Positions 17,032-26,014 of a DNA stretch of 64,000 nucleotides are shown here, piece by piece. Location: NCBI RefSeq assembly GCF_014779765.1, contig NZ_JACXZA010000003.1, positions 310,001-374,000 of the forward strand. Reading direction: 5' to 3'. Positions within the stretch are counted from its first letter, which is position 1. Each line of letters starts with the position of its first letter. This DNA is from Paenibacillus terricola. Its GTDB lineage: Bacteria > Bacillota > Bacilli > Paenibacillales > Paenibacillaceae. The position numbers were made by a program, and so were the translations under genes. The notes under the pieces are model-generated. The model worked only from the letters and a program-made list of their open reading frames with translations, had not been told where the DNA came from and did not search any database.

Positions 17032-18230
17032 GGAATGACCTCATCATGGGGCATCCCGTCCGGCGCTAGAATTAAGCCCGATCGCAAAATATGTGCCGTA
17101 ATATCCATCGTCACCTTAACTTGAGGAAAACGCTTATCCCAATTCCCCTTCTCCTTTTCCCACTGCTTCGGATATTTGCGATGAAACGCCTTCGCGAAGT
17201 CGAATATGTCTGCATTGAACTTGTGCTGCGCTTGCTGCACAGTTAGTTCAATTCGATCGCGTACGTCCTTCTCGAACGCTTTATCCATCTTAGCAAGCAG
17301 CTGCGGATCGACGGGATTGTAAGCCGTGCCATTTTGCAGCATGTCTCCTTCAACATTCACCTTGACCTTAATCATCCATTGATCGCCTTGAATGAGAGGG
17401 GTCGTCTTAATATGTGCGACGATCGGCCGTAGTGAAATAGCACCTTGCGAACGCCCATCCATCCAGAAAGTAATAGTGTAGTCGCCTATGTCATCGTTTA
17501 ACCACATCATTCCCCTTGTGACCTTCTCCGACATCACCCCGATCATACGATCCCCCTTCATCACAGCGCTCCCATAGACGTATGGAATCGTCTGTCCAGG
17601 AGCCGCTGCTTTGCTTTTCTTGAGAACGTGGATATAAGGAATGGCCAGCGCTTCAGAATCATCGACCAGCTTCGAATTCAATTGCTGCAGCGTCAATTTG
17701 TACCCGATATCCATCTCTGACAGCTTGCGCAGCGCTTCGGCCGAGGTTCGTTCCAGCGGAGGGAACAGCTCTAAGTTATCAGAGGCTTTGCCTGCGCTGA
17801 CAAACACAAACGACCTCTCCCTTGGCTGTGGATGGCGTGACAGTAAATCGAGTGATTCTTGAATGCCTTTATGCGCAAGCTCCTCGCCAAAAATAAAGAT
17901 TTTGCATTGCCCCCAGAACAGCTTCCGCGGCATTCTTCTCTGCAGCTTGGACAACGCATCAGCAACGTTAACGCCGCTCGCCGTCCTCACAGCGGTCTCC
18001 TTATTCATGCCTCCGCCGCCTCCACCCCCTCCGCCTGTACCGCCAACGCCGCTCTGACTGCGCGGCAACAGAAATTGAATCGTCGTCACAATATCGTTAT
18101 TCTTGCCTTGATCAAGCGCGAGCGCAGTAACAAGAGCCAGGTCGTTCAATTCGTCCCTATCCCAGCAACCTGTCGTCATCGTCAGGACCAGGACGGCTGA
18201 TACGGCATGGACAAGACGTATCATGTTCAT
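17028..18230 (-). CDS. gerKC: Spore germination lipoprotein, Ger(x)C family
   Basis: This 400-residue protein begins with a lipoprotein signal (VLVLTMTTGC) followed by WDRDELNDLALVTALALD, the family hallmark. A Gly-rich run (about residues 66-74) interrupts the first domain. The remainder contains the conserved segments LFWGQCKIFIFGEELA and HPQPRERSFVFVS. GerC subunits sit on the outer face of the spore inner membrane and join A and B subunits in the germinant receptor. Its ATG overlaps the gerB stop. The ligand cannot be predicted, and the suffix K is only the closest naming habit. Confidence 0.88.
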   Translation of the reverse strand: MNMIRLVHAVSAVLVLTMTTGCWDRDELNDLALVTALALDQGKNNDIVTTIQFLLPRSQSGVGGTGGGGGGGGGMNKETAVRTASGVNVADALSKLQRRMPRKLFWGQCKIFIFGEELAHKGIQESLDLLSRHPQPRERSFVFVSAGKASDNLELFPPLERTSAEALRKLSEMDIGYKLTLQQLNSKLVDDSEALAIPYIHVLKKSKAAAPGQTIPYVYGSAVMKGDRMIGVMSEKVTRGMMWLNDDIGDYTITFWMDGRSQGAISLRPIVAHIKTTPLIQGDQWMIKVKVNVEGDMLQNGTAYNPVDPQLLAKMDKAFEKDVRDRIELTVQQAQHKFNADIFDFAKAFHRKYPKQWEKEKGNWDKRFPQVKVTMDITAHILRSGLILAPDGMPHDEVIP

Positions 18231-19333
18231 CCGCCAACGCCCCCGTCATCCGCTGATTTCCTTCCTGTCAGCCAAGCAACGAGCAAGAGCAGTAAGGGAA
18301 TGACATTCATAAACAACGGCGTCTCGAATGTACCCACTTTAACTAGCAGCTGCTGCATAACCGAGAAGTTCGGCAAATCCCAAATGCTGAACACGGATGC
18401 GAGAACGGCAATGGGAAGCACGACCGTTCGAAAGTCCGTAACGCCGAAGCATTGGCTGAATGCAGTCACCGTCGCATACAAGAAAACGGTTAGCTTCACG
18501 AAGTTGCCTGCTACCCACATCACAAGAAGCAGTGCCTCAAGATTTTCAAAAAAACCACCTATACTGATGTAACGGAATGCAACCAATATCGGGTACGCCT
18601 TGTTGCTTGTGTCCAGCCCCAACACTAACAGTACAATCAAGTTAATCAGCACCATGCTGACGCTCACTGCGCTAAGCGCAATATAACCCCATTTCATTCC
18701 TGCTTTCGAATCGGATACGTAGGGGAGGAAGAAGTTAATAAGGAACAACTCGCTGACCCAGCTTTGCGGCACTGCAGATGCTTTCAGAACCGGAACAATG
18801 CCATGGCTCATGAAGGGAAGAACATTGCCCCACTCGAGATCAGGCAGCAGCAATAATAAGAAAATAAGCGGAAAAACGAAACAGGTAGTGAAAATGAGAG
18901 CACTCTTGGCGATCACGCTAACTCCCCCCCGGACTGCATTGGAAACAAGGAGAAGCATGAGGACGATGACAAGCATCATCGGCGTTTTGATCAAAAAGTT
19001 ATTTTTTACGAATTCCGCATACTCTCTCGAGACAACACCTGTTACATGCACGAGATTCAGAAAGTATAGCATGCCAATGATTTTACCTAGTGCCTTGCCA
19101 AGTATGCGCTCGCTGCATTCAACTACCGTCATCCTCGGAAACCGGGCGTGCAAGCTTGTTGCTGCAGCTACACTCAAAATCCCCGTTCCGAGTACAACTA
19201 GCCCTATCATCCAGAAGTCATAAGGAGCATAAGATGCGGCAAGTGATGGCAGCGCCAGAAAGCCGGTCGCCATCACAGTAGGATAGAGGATGAACGCGAG
19301 CTGCATCGGTGTAATCATCTCATTTTTCTTCAT
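18227..19333 (-). CDS. gerKB: Spore germination permease-like protein, GerB family
   Basis: This 368-residue integral membrane protein of the amino-acid-permease-like endospore germination family has about ten hydrophobic segments, beginning ITPMQLAFILYPTVMATGFLALP. It is the likely ligand-binding subunit in a germinant receptor. Three consecutive ATG codons follow GGAGGGG; the third (19333) has the best spacing, 6 nt. It is the second gene of the ger operon. Confidence 0.87.
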   Translation of the reverse strand: MKKNEMITPMQLAFILYPTVMATGFLALPSLAASYAPYDFWMIGLVVLGTGILSVAAATSLHARFPRMTVVECSERILGKALGKIIGMLYFLNLVHVTGVVSREYAEFVKNNFLIKTPMMLVIVLMLLLVSNAVRGGVSVIAKSALIFTTCFVFPLIFLLLLLPDLEWGNVLPFMSHGIVPVLKASAVPQSWVSELFLINFFLPYVSDSKAGMKWGYIALSAVSVSMVLINLIVLLVLGLDTSNKAYPILVAFRYISIGGFFENLEALLLVMWVAGNFVKLTVFLYATVTAFSQCFGVTDFRTVVLPIAVLASVFSIWDLPNFSVMQQLLVKVGTFETPLFMNVIPLLLLLVAWLTGRKSADDGGVGG

Positions 19334-19374
19334 CATCATCCCCCTCCATTCCTTCATTTCTCAAGTTCCCGTCC

Positions 19375-20925
19375 TTATTGATTATCCGGCATCTGATTCG
19401 GCGCCTCACGTTTTGTCTGCGGCTTACTATTCAGCTGGGGCCGAATATCAAGCGCCCACCAAGGCGCACGCATTACAATATCTTTGATATCACTGCGCTG
19501 CATCGTCGTAATCGACTGCAGATATGGCATTCCGAACGATTGCAGTCTGCACAGGTGCAGCACAATGAGTATAATTCCCATCATTATGCCCAGAAGCCCA
19601 AGCGTGCCTCCTAGAAAAATAAGCGGAAAACGGAGCATTCGTATTGCAATCCCCGCTATATAACGCGGAAGCATGAATGAAGCAATGCCCGTTATCGCAA
19701 CGACGATCACCATCGGAGCTGAGACAAGCCCTGCTTGTACCGCCGCTTGGCCGACTACAAGCGCGCCAACGATACTGACGGCTGCGCCTACCTGCTTCGG
19801 CAGCCGAACGCCCGCTTCACGGAGCGCTTCGAACGTAACCTCCATGAGCAGCGCCTCGAAAAGCGCCGGGAACGGAACCGGCTCGCGAGAAGTCGCCATA
19901 CTGCTGAGCAGTGCTCCTGGTACCATCTCCTGATGGTAGCTTGTTACCGCCACATAGAATGAAGGTAGAACGAGCGAAATGAAGGCGAAAATATACCGCA
20001 GCCAGCGAATTAATGTCGAAGGCCAGAAACGCTGATAATAATCCTCTGGCGATTGCAGAAGGCTGAACAACGATATCGGCGCGATCAAGGCGTGAGGCGT
20101 CCCCTCCGTAAGAATTGCAATTCTCCCTTCCAACAGAGCTGCGCATACTACGTCCGGTCTTTCTGTATTCAGAAGCTGCGGAAAAGGCGATCGAGGATTG
20201 TCCTCGATCATTTCTTCGATATAGCCGCTCTCTAATATGCCGTCGATCCGAATGCCTTCCAGCCTTGTTCTTGCCTCTTGCAGCAATGCAGTGTCAGCCA
20301 GTCCTTCGATATAGACAAGCACAACATTCGTCTGCGTATATTCACCTATTACAATCTTCTCTAATTTCATCAGCGGACTCTTGATAATACGACGAAGCAT
20401 CGACGTGTTCACGCGAAGCGTCTCGGTAAAACCTTCTCTTGGTCCCCGAATAGTTGACTCTGCTTCAGGCTCTTCGATTGCGCGTTTCTCCCAGCTGGGC
20501 AGCCCGAAAGCGAGACCTGATGCTTCTTGATCCCGAAGGAGTACGGGCTGTCCGTTCGATATCGCGCTTATGCAATCTCCAATTGTAGCAACAGCTTTCA
20601 TATCCGAGACGGAAATCCGCTGTTCAGCTAGTCGGATCAGATTCAATTCCTTCGGGCCGTCGGCATCCATTAAGGGGGTAACAATATACCGGTCAGCTTT
20701 ATCCGTATCAATCAGACCATCGATATAGACCAGAGCTGCATCCGTAACTCCTCCAATGGCGAACCTGCGCACAATGACATCGGAACAATTCGAATAGAGT
20801 GCCTGTAGACGCTGCACATTGTCAGCGAGGGAAAGAACCAGCTCCTGCTTCTCCTCCTCTGTCAGCTCGCGGCGATTGCGCGGGACACGAGATGCGGATG
20901 CCGTCGGCTTATATCGTGTTCTCAT
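19375..20925 (-). CDS. gerKA: Spore germination protein, GerA family
   Basis: This protein of about 516 residues has a hydrophilic N-terminal half (about 1-290; LYSNCSDVIVRRFAIG, YIDGLIDTDK) and a C-terminal half with about five membrane helices (LRYIFAFISLVLPSFYVAVTSYH and later segments). It is the A subunit of an inner-membrane germinant receptor. The ATG at 20925 is preceded by AAGGAG at 12 nt; upstream in-frame codons have no better site. Three shorter proteins follow in one operon. A forespore-type promoter candidate lies at 21000-21029. Confidence 0.88.
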   Translation of the reverse strand: MRTRYKPTASASRVPRNRRELTEEEKQELVLSLADNVQRLQALYSNCSDVIVRRFAIGGVTDAALVYIDGLIDTDKADRYIVTPLMDADGPKELNLIRLAEQRISVSDMKAVATIGDCISAISNGQPVLLRDQEASGLAFGLPSWEKRAIEEPEAESTIRGPREGFTETLRVNTSMLRRIIKSPLMKLEKIVIGEYTQTNVVLVYIEGLADTALLQEARTRLEGIRIDGILESGYIEEMIEDNPRSPFPQLLNTERPDVVCAALLEGRIAILTEGTPHALIAPISLFSLLQSPEDYYQRFWPSTLIRWLRYIFAFISLVLPSFYVAVTSYHQEMVPGALLSSMATSREPVPFPALFEALLMEVTFEALREAGVRLPKQVGAAVSIVGALVVGQAAVQAGLVSAPMVIVVAITGIASFMLPRYIAGIAIRMLRFPLIFLGGTLGLLGIMMGIILIVLHLCRLQSFGMPYLQSITTMQRSDIKDIVMRAPWWALDIRPQLNSKPQTKREAPNQMPDNQ

Positions 20926-20999
20926 AGCCCCACACCGCTCCTTCTGTCTGAAGTCCCAAGACACCTGTTTCCATTTGTTAGAATGAACCGTTGCGCGCT

Positions 21000-21029
21000 T
21001 ATTATGCAAAATCTTCTATTCGAATTACA
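21000..21029 (-). promoter_or_regulatory. Candidate sigma-G promoter of the ger operon
   Basis: The minus strand has TGTAAT (21024-21029), a 17-nt spacer, and CATAATA (21000-21006), against the sigma-G consensus TGAATA and CATACTA. The -10 matches at six of seven positions and the -35 is weak. Forespore expression is expected for germinant receptors. Confidence 0.45.
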
Positions 21030-21034
21030 CAAAA

Positions 21035-21069
21035 AGGCTGAGCGGACGATTACCTCGCCTGCTCAGCCT
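21035..21069 (-). terminator. Intrinsic terminator after the SNF2/SWIM gene set
   Basis: On the minus strand AGGCTGAGC pairs perfectly with GCTCAGCCT and is followed by TTTTTG. It separates the helicase genes from the ger promoter. Confidence 0.85.
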
Positions 21070-21109
21070 CTTCACTTTCATCCCGTTTCTATTAATAACG
21101 ATGCTTACC

Positions 21110-21313
21110 TTACTCCAAACCGTCACTGCCTCGCAGCCTCTGCATCGAATCCCTAACAGCCGCATAGAACGGACGCCATGCAGGCAGTGCATCTACTGGC
21201 CCGGGCGCATCTTCGATCGGGCTTTCCTGTGAATCCACGACGTCCGGTTGCTCTGCAGCAGCTGTATGTTCGCGCTCCGGCTGCTTATCCTGATTTTCCT
21301 CTGAACGTTCCAT
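21110..21313 (-). CDS. Small acidic hypothetical protein downstream of the SNF2 gene
   Basis: This 67-residue protein starts MERSEENQDKQ and is rich in Glu, Gln, Asp and Pro in its first half, with a more ordered tail (LPAWRPFYAAVRDSMQRL). It has a clear AGGAGG 7 nt before the ATG at 21313 and sits between the SNF2 gene and the terminator, so it is probably translated with them. I do not recognise the family. The disordered acidic N-terminus and possible C-terminal amphipathic helix suggest a binding role, but this is only a guess. Confidence 0.55.
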   Translation of the reverse strand: MERSEENQDKQPEREHTAAAEQPDVVDSQESPIEDAPGPVDALPAWRPFYAAVRDSMQRLRGSDGLE

Positions 21314-21388
21314 CTGCTTCGCCTCCTGACCGCATGAAACCACCTATCGCCTACGGTTGCACCTTTATTGCATGTTATTTGCTTATGT

Positions 21389-24292
21389 TTACTGCCTTCC
21401 GAACCGATCATGACGCAGAGCAAACAGCTCACGCAGCTCGTCGGTCGACATCTCCGTCACCCACTGCTCCGTCTGACTGACTATCTGGTCGTTAAGCATC
21501 TGCTTACGGTCGATCATCTGGTCGATTCGCTCCTCCAGCGTTCCAAGCGTCACGAATTTGTGCACCTGCACTTTCTTCGTCTGGCCGATTCGGAATGCGC
21601 GGTCCGTTGCTTGATTCTCTACCGCCGGATTCCACCAGCGGTCGAAGTGGAATACATGGTTCGCCGCCGTCAGGTTAAGCCCTGTGCCGCCTGCCTTCAG
21701 CGACAGTACGAACGCACAGCCTGGCTCGGACGTGTCCTTGAATCGTTCGATCATCGCATCGCGCTGCGCTTTCGGCACACCGCCATGCAAATACGGCACC
21801 GGCATTCCCGTACGCTCCTCCAGCAACCGCTTGAGCATCATGCCCATATCGACGAACTGGGTAAATATAAGGCAGCGCTCGCCTTCAGCCGCAATTTCCT
21901 CTACCATCTCCAGCACGCGCGTCGTCTTGTTCGATCGCTCGGCGTCCCATTCGGTGCCAGTCACTCCATCGCCCAGCAGCAGCTGCGGATGATCGCATAG
22001 CTGCTTCAGCTTCGTCAACGCTGACAGAATACGTCCGCGTCGTTTCATCGGACCTTCTTTGTCCAGATTATTAAGCAAATCCGAGACGATGTTCTCATAC
22101 AACGCGCCTTGCTCGGCTGTAAGCGATACGAACATCTTCGCTTCGCTCTTATCCGGCAGCGAATCGATAATGGTCGGATCGCTCTTCACTCTCCGAAGCA
22201 TGAAAGGCCGCGTCCAGCGCTGCAGCCCCGCGATTGCCTCCGCATCGCGGGTCCGTTCAATCGGTGCGATAACATGCTGGCGGAACTCGCCCAGTCTGCC
22301 CAGATAACCCGGGCTTATGAAATCAAAGATGGACCACAGCTCTGTCAGTCGGTTCTCCATTGGCGTACCGGTCATCGCAATGCGATGGTATGCATGCAGC
22401 CGGCGGATCGAAGCTGACTGTTTCGTGTTTACGTTCTTAATATTTTGCGCTTCGTCAAGACAGAGTACGTTCCATTCAACCTGACCAAGTTCATCCTCAT
22501 CGAGCGGAACGAGCGAATAGGATGTAATCACAAGATCAGCCTCATTAGCCGCTGCTTCGAACGCTGGGCCTTTATCACGCTTCGGGCCGTAATGCAGCAT
22601 CACGCGCAAATCCGGTGCGAATCGTTCGAGTTCCTTCTCCCAGTTGCCGATAACGGATGTCGGACAGACAAGCAATGACGGGCCGCCGCGTCCGGTGCCC
22701 TCCTCGAACTTCTGCTTCACGCTAAGCAAATATGCCGTAAACTGAACGGTCTTACCAAGTCCCATGTCATCTGCCAAAATCGCACCAAGTCCGAACCGTC
22801 GCAGAAACGAAAGCCACGACACGCCTTGATGCTGATAAGGACGAAGTTCGCCGTGGAACGTCGGCGGAATTTCGACGCTCGGAACGCCATTCGTCTGCTG
22901 CAGCTGCTCCAGCCACTTGGACAGATGGCTGTTCAGCTCTACTTCCGCCGCCAGCGAGATGCCGTCATCTTCATCGCCGTCCGTGATCGGCGACGTGCCG
23001 CGCAGATGCATCTCCAGCACGTCTCGCAGCGTCAATCCTTTGCGTTTGCCGACCTGCTTCATCCATTTCTTGATCCGATCGACGTCGGCAGGCTCCAGGT
23101 GAACCCATTCGCCTCCGACACGCAGCAGCCTCCGGTTGTCTGCTGCGAGCTTCATAAACTCCGCTTCGGATAGATCCAGATTGCCGACCGCAAGCTTCCA
23201 ATCGAACTGGACTAACTCATTCAAGCCAAACATCGGCTGCTCAGCCGAGCCAACAGATGACTTCATCTTCGCCTTCAAGCGGAACTTGCGGGAGCGTACC
23301 GTCTCCCACCACGAGGGCAGCAGCACTGGACAACCCGTCTGCAGCAGCTTTAAACTTGTCGATTCCAGGAAGGTGTACGCTTCGTTATCTGTCAGTTCAG
23401 AATGAAGGCGTCCATCGCTATCGATCAGCTCTGGAGCGGTCGTCTGCCATTTGCGACGCTCGCGGTCAAGCCGCTCCTCCAGCAGTGGAAGCCATTCCTC
23501 CGGAATCTGCTCTTCGGTGCTGATAGGCATATAATGACCCGCTTCCAGATCCACTAGCGGAATCCACGGCCCTCCATCTCGATGTTGAACAGCCGGACGG
23601 AGCCGCCAGCCATGCTCTTCATCAGGCTCAGTCAGCTGCAAGGCCGTACGGAAAGGAAACAGGTCCTTCCGTATGCCCGCCGCCACAAGCCAGTCCTCTT
23701 CATCTGCGGCACCGCCACGCAGCACGGCTGAACCAATGCCCGACAGCGTCGAATGCCAGGCTGTAGATACAGCCGAATCCGTCTCAATCAAGCTGTTCAC
23801 AGCTGTCGTCAGCCACTCGTCTATTGCGCCTGGCTGCCCCGCTTCATCCCATAGCTGCTGAATCTGCTGCAGCCTCGCCGCTGCTTCAGGCTCTGAAGCT
23901 GGAGCATCCGGCCGCCATGCCGGTCTTTCCGCAGTCCAGCGTACGCCATCAGGAACGAACCATCCGTTCTGCAGCGAATCCCACAGCCAGACAGCTGTAT
24001 CACGTACGCGATCCCCTTCAGGCGTCCACCCATAATGCAGCATCCGAACTGGCTTAGGGAGCGACAAATATTCAACCGCAAGCAGAGGCGGCAGTAAAAT
24101 CATCGTACGACCGAACGCTTCCTTCTTCTCGATCTCCGAGCCATACCACGAAGGCGCATGCCAGGCGAACAGCAGCCGTTTCAGTCTGCCGGCATAGCCG
24201 TTATTCTGACGCTCCTCCATCACATACACGCCTTCGCCAGAAGCCCAGCGGGCATCCAGTATGAGCGGTTGATTCGTATCTATTCCTCTCAT
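21389..24292 (-). CDS. SNF2-family ATPase/helicase (Swi2/Snf2, HepA-like)
   Basis: This 967-residue protein has an N-terminal half of about 470 residues typical of bacterial SNF2 proteins, then the two RecA-like lobes: Walker A ILADDMGLGKTVQ, DEAQ box LCLDEAQNIKN, motif III MTGTPMENRL, and the C-lobe LKAGGTGLNLTAANHVFHFD and QATDRAFRIGQ. It would translocate on double-stranded DNA to remodel nucleoprotein complexes. The start overlaps the stop of the SWIM gene as ATGA; SNF2 and SWIM-zinc-finger proteins are often paired in Bacillota and are thought to act together. The substrate is not known. Confidence 0.9.
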   Translation of the reverse strand: MRGIDTNQPLILDARWASGEGVYVMEERQNNGYAGRLKRLLFAWHAPSWYGSEIEKKEAFGRTMILLPPLLAVEYLSLPKPVRMLHYGWTPEGDRVRDTAVWLWDSLQNGWFVPDGVRWTAERPAWRPDAPASEPEAAARLQQIQQLWDEAGQPGAIDEWLTTAVNSLIETDSAVSTAWHSTLSGIGSAVLRGGAADEEDWLVAAGIRKDLFPFRTALQLTEPDEEHGWRLRPAVQHRDGGPWIPLVDLEAGHYMPISTEEQIPEEWLPLLEERLDRERRKWQTTAPELIDSDGRLHSELTDNEAYTFLESTSLKLLQTGCPVLLPSWWETVRSRKFRLKAKMKSSVGSAEQPMFGLNELVQFDWKLAVGNLDLSEAEFMKLAADNRRLLRVGGEWVHLEPADVDRIKKWMKQVGKRKGLTLRDVLEMHLRGTSPITDGDEDDGISLAAEVELNSHLSKWLEQLQQTNGVPSVEIPPTFHGELRPYQHQGVSWLSFLRRFGLGAILADDMGLGKTVQFTAYLLSVKQKFEEGTGRGGPSLLVCPTSVIGNWEKELERFAPDLRVMLHYGPKRDKGPAFEAAANEADLVITSYSLVPLDEDELGQVEWNVLCLDEAQNIKNVNTKQSASIRRLHAYHRIAMTGTPMENRLTELWSIFDFISPGYLGRLGEFRQHVIAPIERTRDAEAIAGLQRWTRPFMLRRVKSDPTIIDSLPDKSEAKMFVSLTAEQGALYENIVSDLLNNLDKEGPMKRRGRILSALTKLKQLCDHPQLLLGDGVTGTEWDAERSNKTTRVLEMVEEIAAEGERCLIFTQFVDMGMMLKRLLEERTGMPVPYLHGGVPKAQRDAMIERFKDTSEPGCAFVLSLKAGGTGLNLTAANHVFHFDRWWNPAVENQATDRAFRIGQTKKVQVHKFVTLGTLEERIDQMIDRKQMLNDQIVSQTEQWVTEMSTDELRELFALRHDRFGRQ

Positions 24293-25869
24293 GGGCGTAT
24301 ATTTCCTTTCGCCATTTCTTCCTGCAGCGCACGCAGACGGTGATACTTATCGTTAAGCGACTGGACATATCGACCCCATTGCTGATCCCGTTTCAACGTC
24401 TTATACAACTTCTCCAGCTTCTTCATCAACTTGACGGCTTGCTTATAACCTTGCCGATTGCGTGACAGAATCGCATCATCAATCGCTTGATGAAAAATCG
24501 GCAGCAGCGACTGCGGCGATGACTTGGAAGCCTCGCGCAAATCTTTGCCATCTAACTCATCCGGCGACATGCCCATCAGCAACTGCAGATCCGCCCATTC
24601 TTCGTAACGTCCCTGCTCCATCCAATGATCGGCAAGCGAGCTGTAGGAGTACGGCAGCAGCGCTGTCATCCAATTCGCCCATTTCGGATTGCCTGGCTGC
24701 GCTTGATCGGCTTCTCTGCAGAGGAATAGGAACGGGACTAGCGCCCGTGAATTAGCCCCCTTCGAGCGGTGCTCGAAGAAGAAACTCATCCAAATATCAA
24801 AGCTTTCCCAATTGCGCTCCGTCAGCCTAGTCTGCGCGTACATCTGCACGAGCGGTTCGATCGGATCGATTGGAGCATTAGAAAGCCGCGCGACTGCTTC
24901 TACATCTCTGCCCTCGAACATATCCAGCGCAGCAAGCGCAATCGCAGCAAAATGACTTCCGCGCTTCGTTCCATCTGAAGGTGCTGCGTTGGCATCCTGC
25001 TCTTCCAGCCGAACCCGCTCATCCGCACGCCATTGATCATCATCAAGCCTACCGGACGTCAGGCTGAGATAGAGAAAATCCCATCGAAATAGCTCATTGT
25101 CGGTATCTCCCGCGTGCGTCCGCGCAAACTCGGTCACAGTATCGAACCAGTCAAGCTGCCGTTGTTCCCATTGCTGCCAATGCTTCTGCTCTGCCGCCAG
25201 CGATTCGAACTGCTCGATCCATGGCTCAGCCATCCGAGTAAAGCTCATCTGCTGATAATATTTGCTGAATGGATCAACAAGCGAGAATGCTTTCTCCGCC
25301 TGCCGCAGCGTGAAGAGGATAGCCAGCATCCATTCATATTGCTGAATGGTCTTGTTCCAATCGCGCGCAATTCCTTTCAGTCCCTGCAAGACCGATTGCA
25401 GCGGATGCAGCGAGTATCGGCACTGCTTCCACGCCTCGCCGTACTGCTCCTCCATCTGGGTCGTAATACGCCGATGATCTTCGGAGGGCAGCCCCATTCT
25501 GCTGGTTGACGTCTGCGACTCCGGCGCAGCGGACAATCCCATGAGTCTGCGTCTGGCATCCTCAGGTGACCGTGTACCCGACTTGTCGCACGCGGCAAAA
25601 TAAACCGCCGCCATATGCTTGCAATGCTCCGGATTCGGGCAAGTGCAGGTGCTGTAGTTAAAATCGCTCACGTCGAGCATAACGCTGTACATATCGGAGC
25701 CTCGAACGGCTCCGATGAGCGTATCGCCATCCATCAACTTAATGTGTTGAACACGATCTTTTATATAATAGTCCCAGCCGCGATCTACAATAGCCGGGGA
25801 CAGATGTTGTGCAAGCTCTGTTTCGAGTGCGAGCAGCAGCATTTGTTCGGTTTGGAATAAGGAGTCCAT
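24289..25869 (-). CDS. SWIM zinc-finger protein, partner of the SNF2 ATPase
   Basis: This protein of about 526 residues has a SWIM motif at about residues 70-90 (YSTCTCPNPEHCKHMAAVYF, i.e. CxC followed by CxH). The rest is helical and rich in Trp and Gln. SWIM domains bind DNA or protein and frequently accompany SNF2 ATPases. The start at 25869 is chosen because GGAG lies 7 nt upstream; an upstream in-frame codon at 25893 has no site. It is the first gene of the set, translationally coupled to the SNF2 gene. Confidence 0.85.
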   Translation of the reverse strand: MDSLFQTEQMLLLALETELAQHLSPAIVDRGWDYYIKDRVQHIKLMDGDTLIGAVRGSDMYSVMLDVSDFNYSTCTCPNPEHCKHMAAVYFAACDKSGTRSPEDARRRLMGLSAAPESQTSTSRMGLPSEDHRRITTQMEEQYGEAWKQCRYSLHPLQSVLQGLKGIARDWNKTIQQYEWMLAILFTLRQAEKAFSLVDPFSKYYQQMSFTRMAEPWIEQFESLAAEQKHWQQWEQRQLDWFDTVTEFARTHAGDTDNELFRWDFLYLSLTSGRLDDDQWRADERVRLEEQDANAAPSDGTKRGSHFAAIALAALDMFEGRDVEAVARLSNAPIDPIEPLVQMYAQTRLTERNWESFDIWMSFFFEHRSKGANSRALVPFLFLCREADQAQPGNPKWANWMTALLPYSYSSLADHWMEQGRYEEWADLQLLMGMSPDELDGKDLREASKSSPQSLLPIFHQAIDDAILSRNRQGYKQAVKLMKKLEKLYKTLKRDQQWGRYVQSLNDKYHRLRALQEEMAKGNIRP

Positions 25870-25961
25870 GCACCCACTCCGTTCATCTGACATTCGTTTT
25901 ATTATACCATATTTGCCGCTTGTTTCACGTCTGCTTCAATATGAATTGCATGAACAACAAC

Positions 25962-25999
25962 AGGGCCGCCCGCCAATGTCGAATTGGCGCAGCAGCCCT
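25962..25999 (-). terminator. Terminator-like hairpin after the orphan sensor kinase
   Basis: On the minus strand AGGGC/GCCCT encloses an inner GCCAAT/ATTGGC stem. The tail is T-rich but broken (TGTTGTTGTTC), so termination may be partial. Confidence 0.6.
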
Positions 26000-26014
26000 A
26001 TTGGGTTAAAACCT

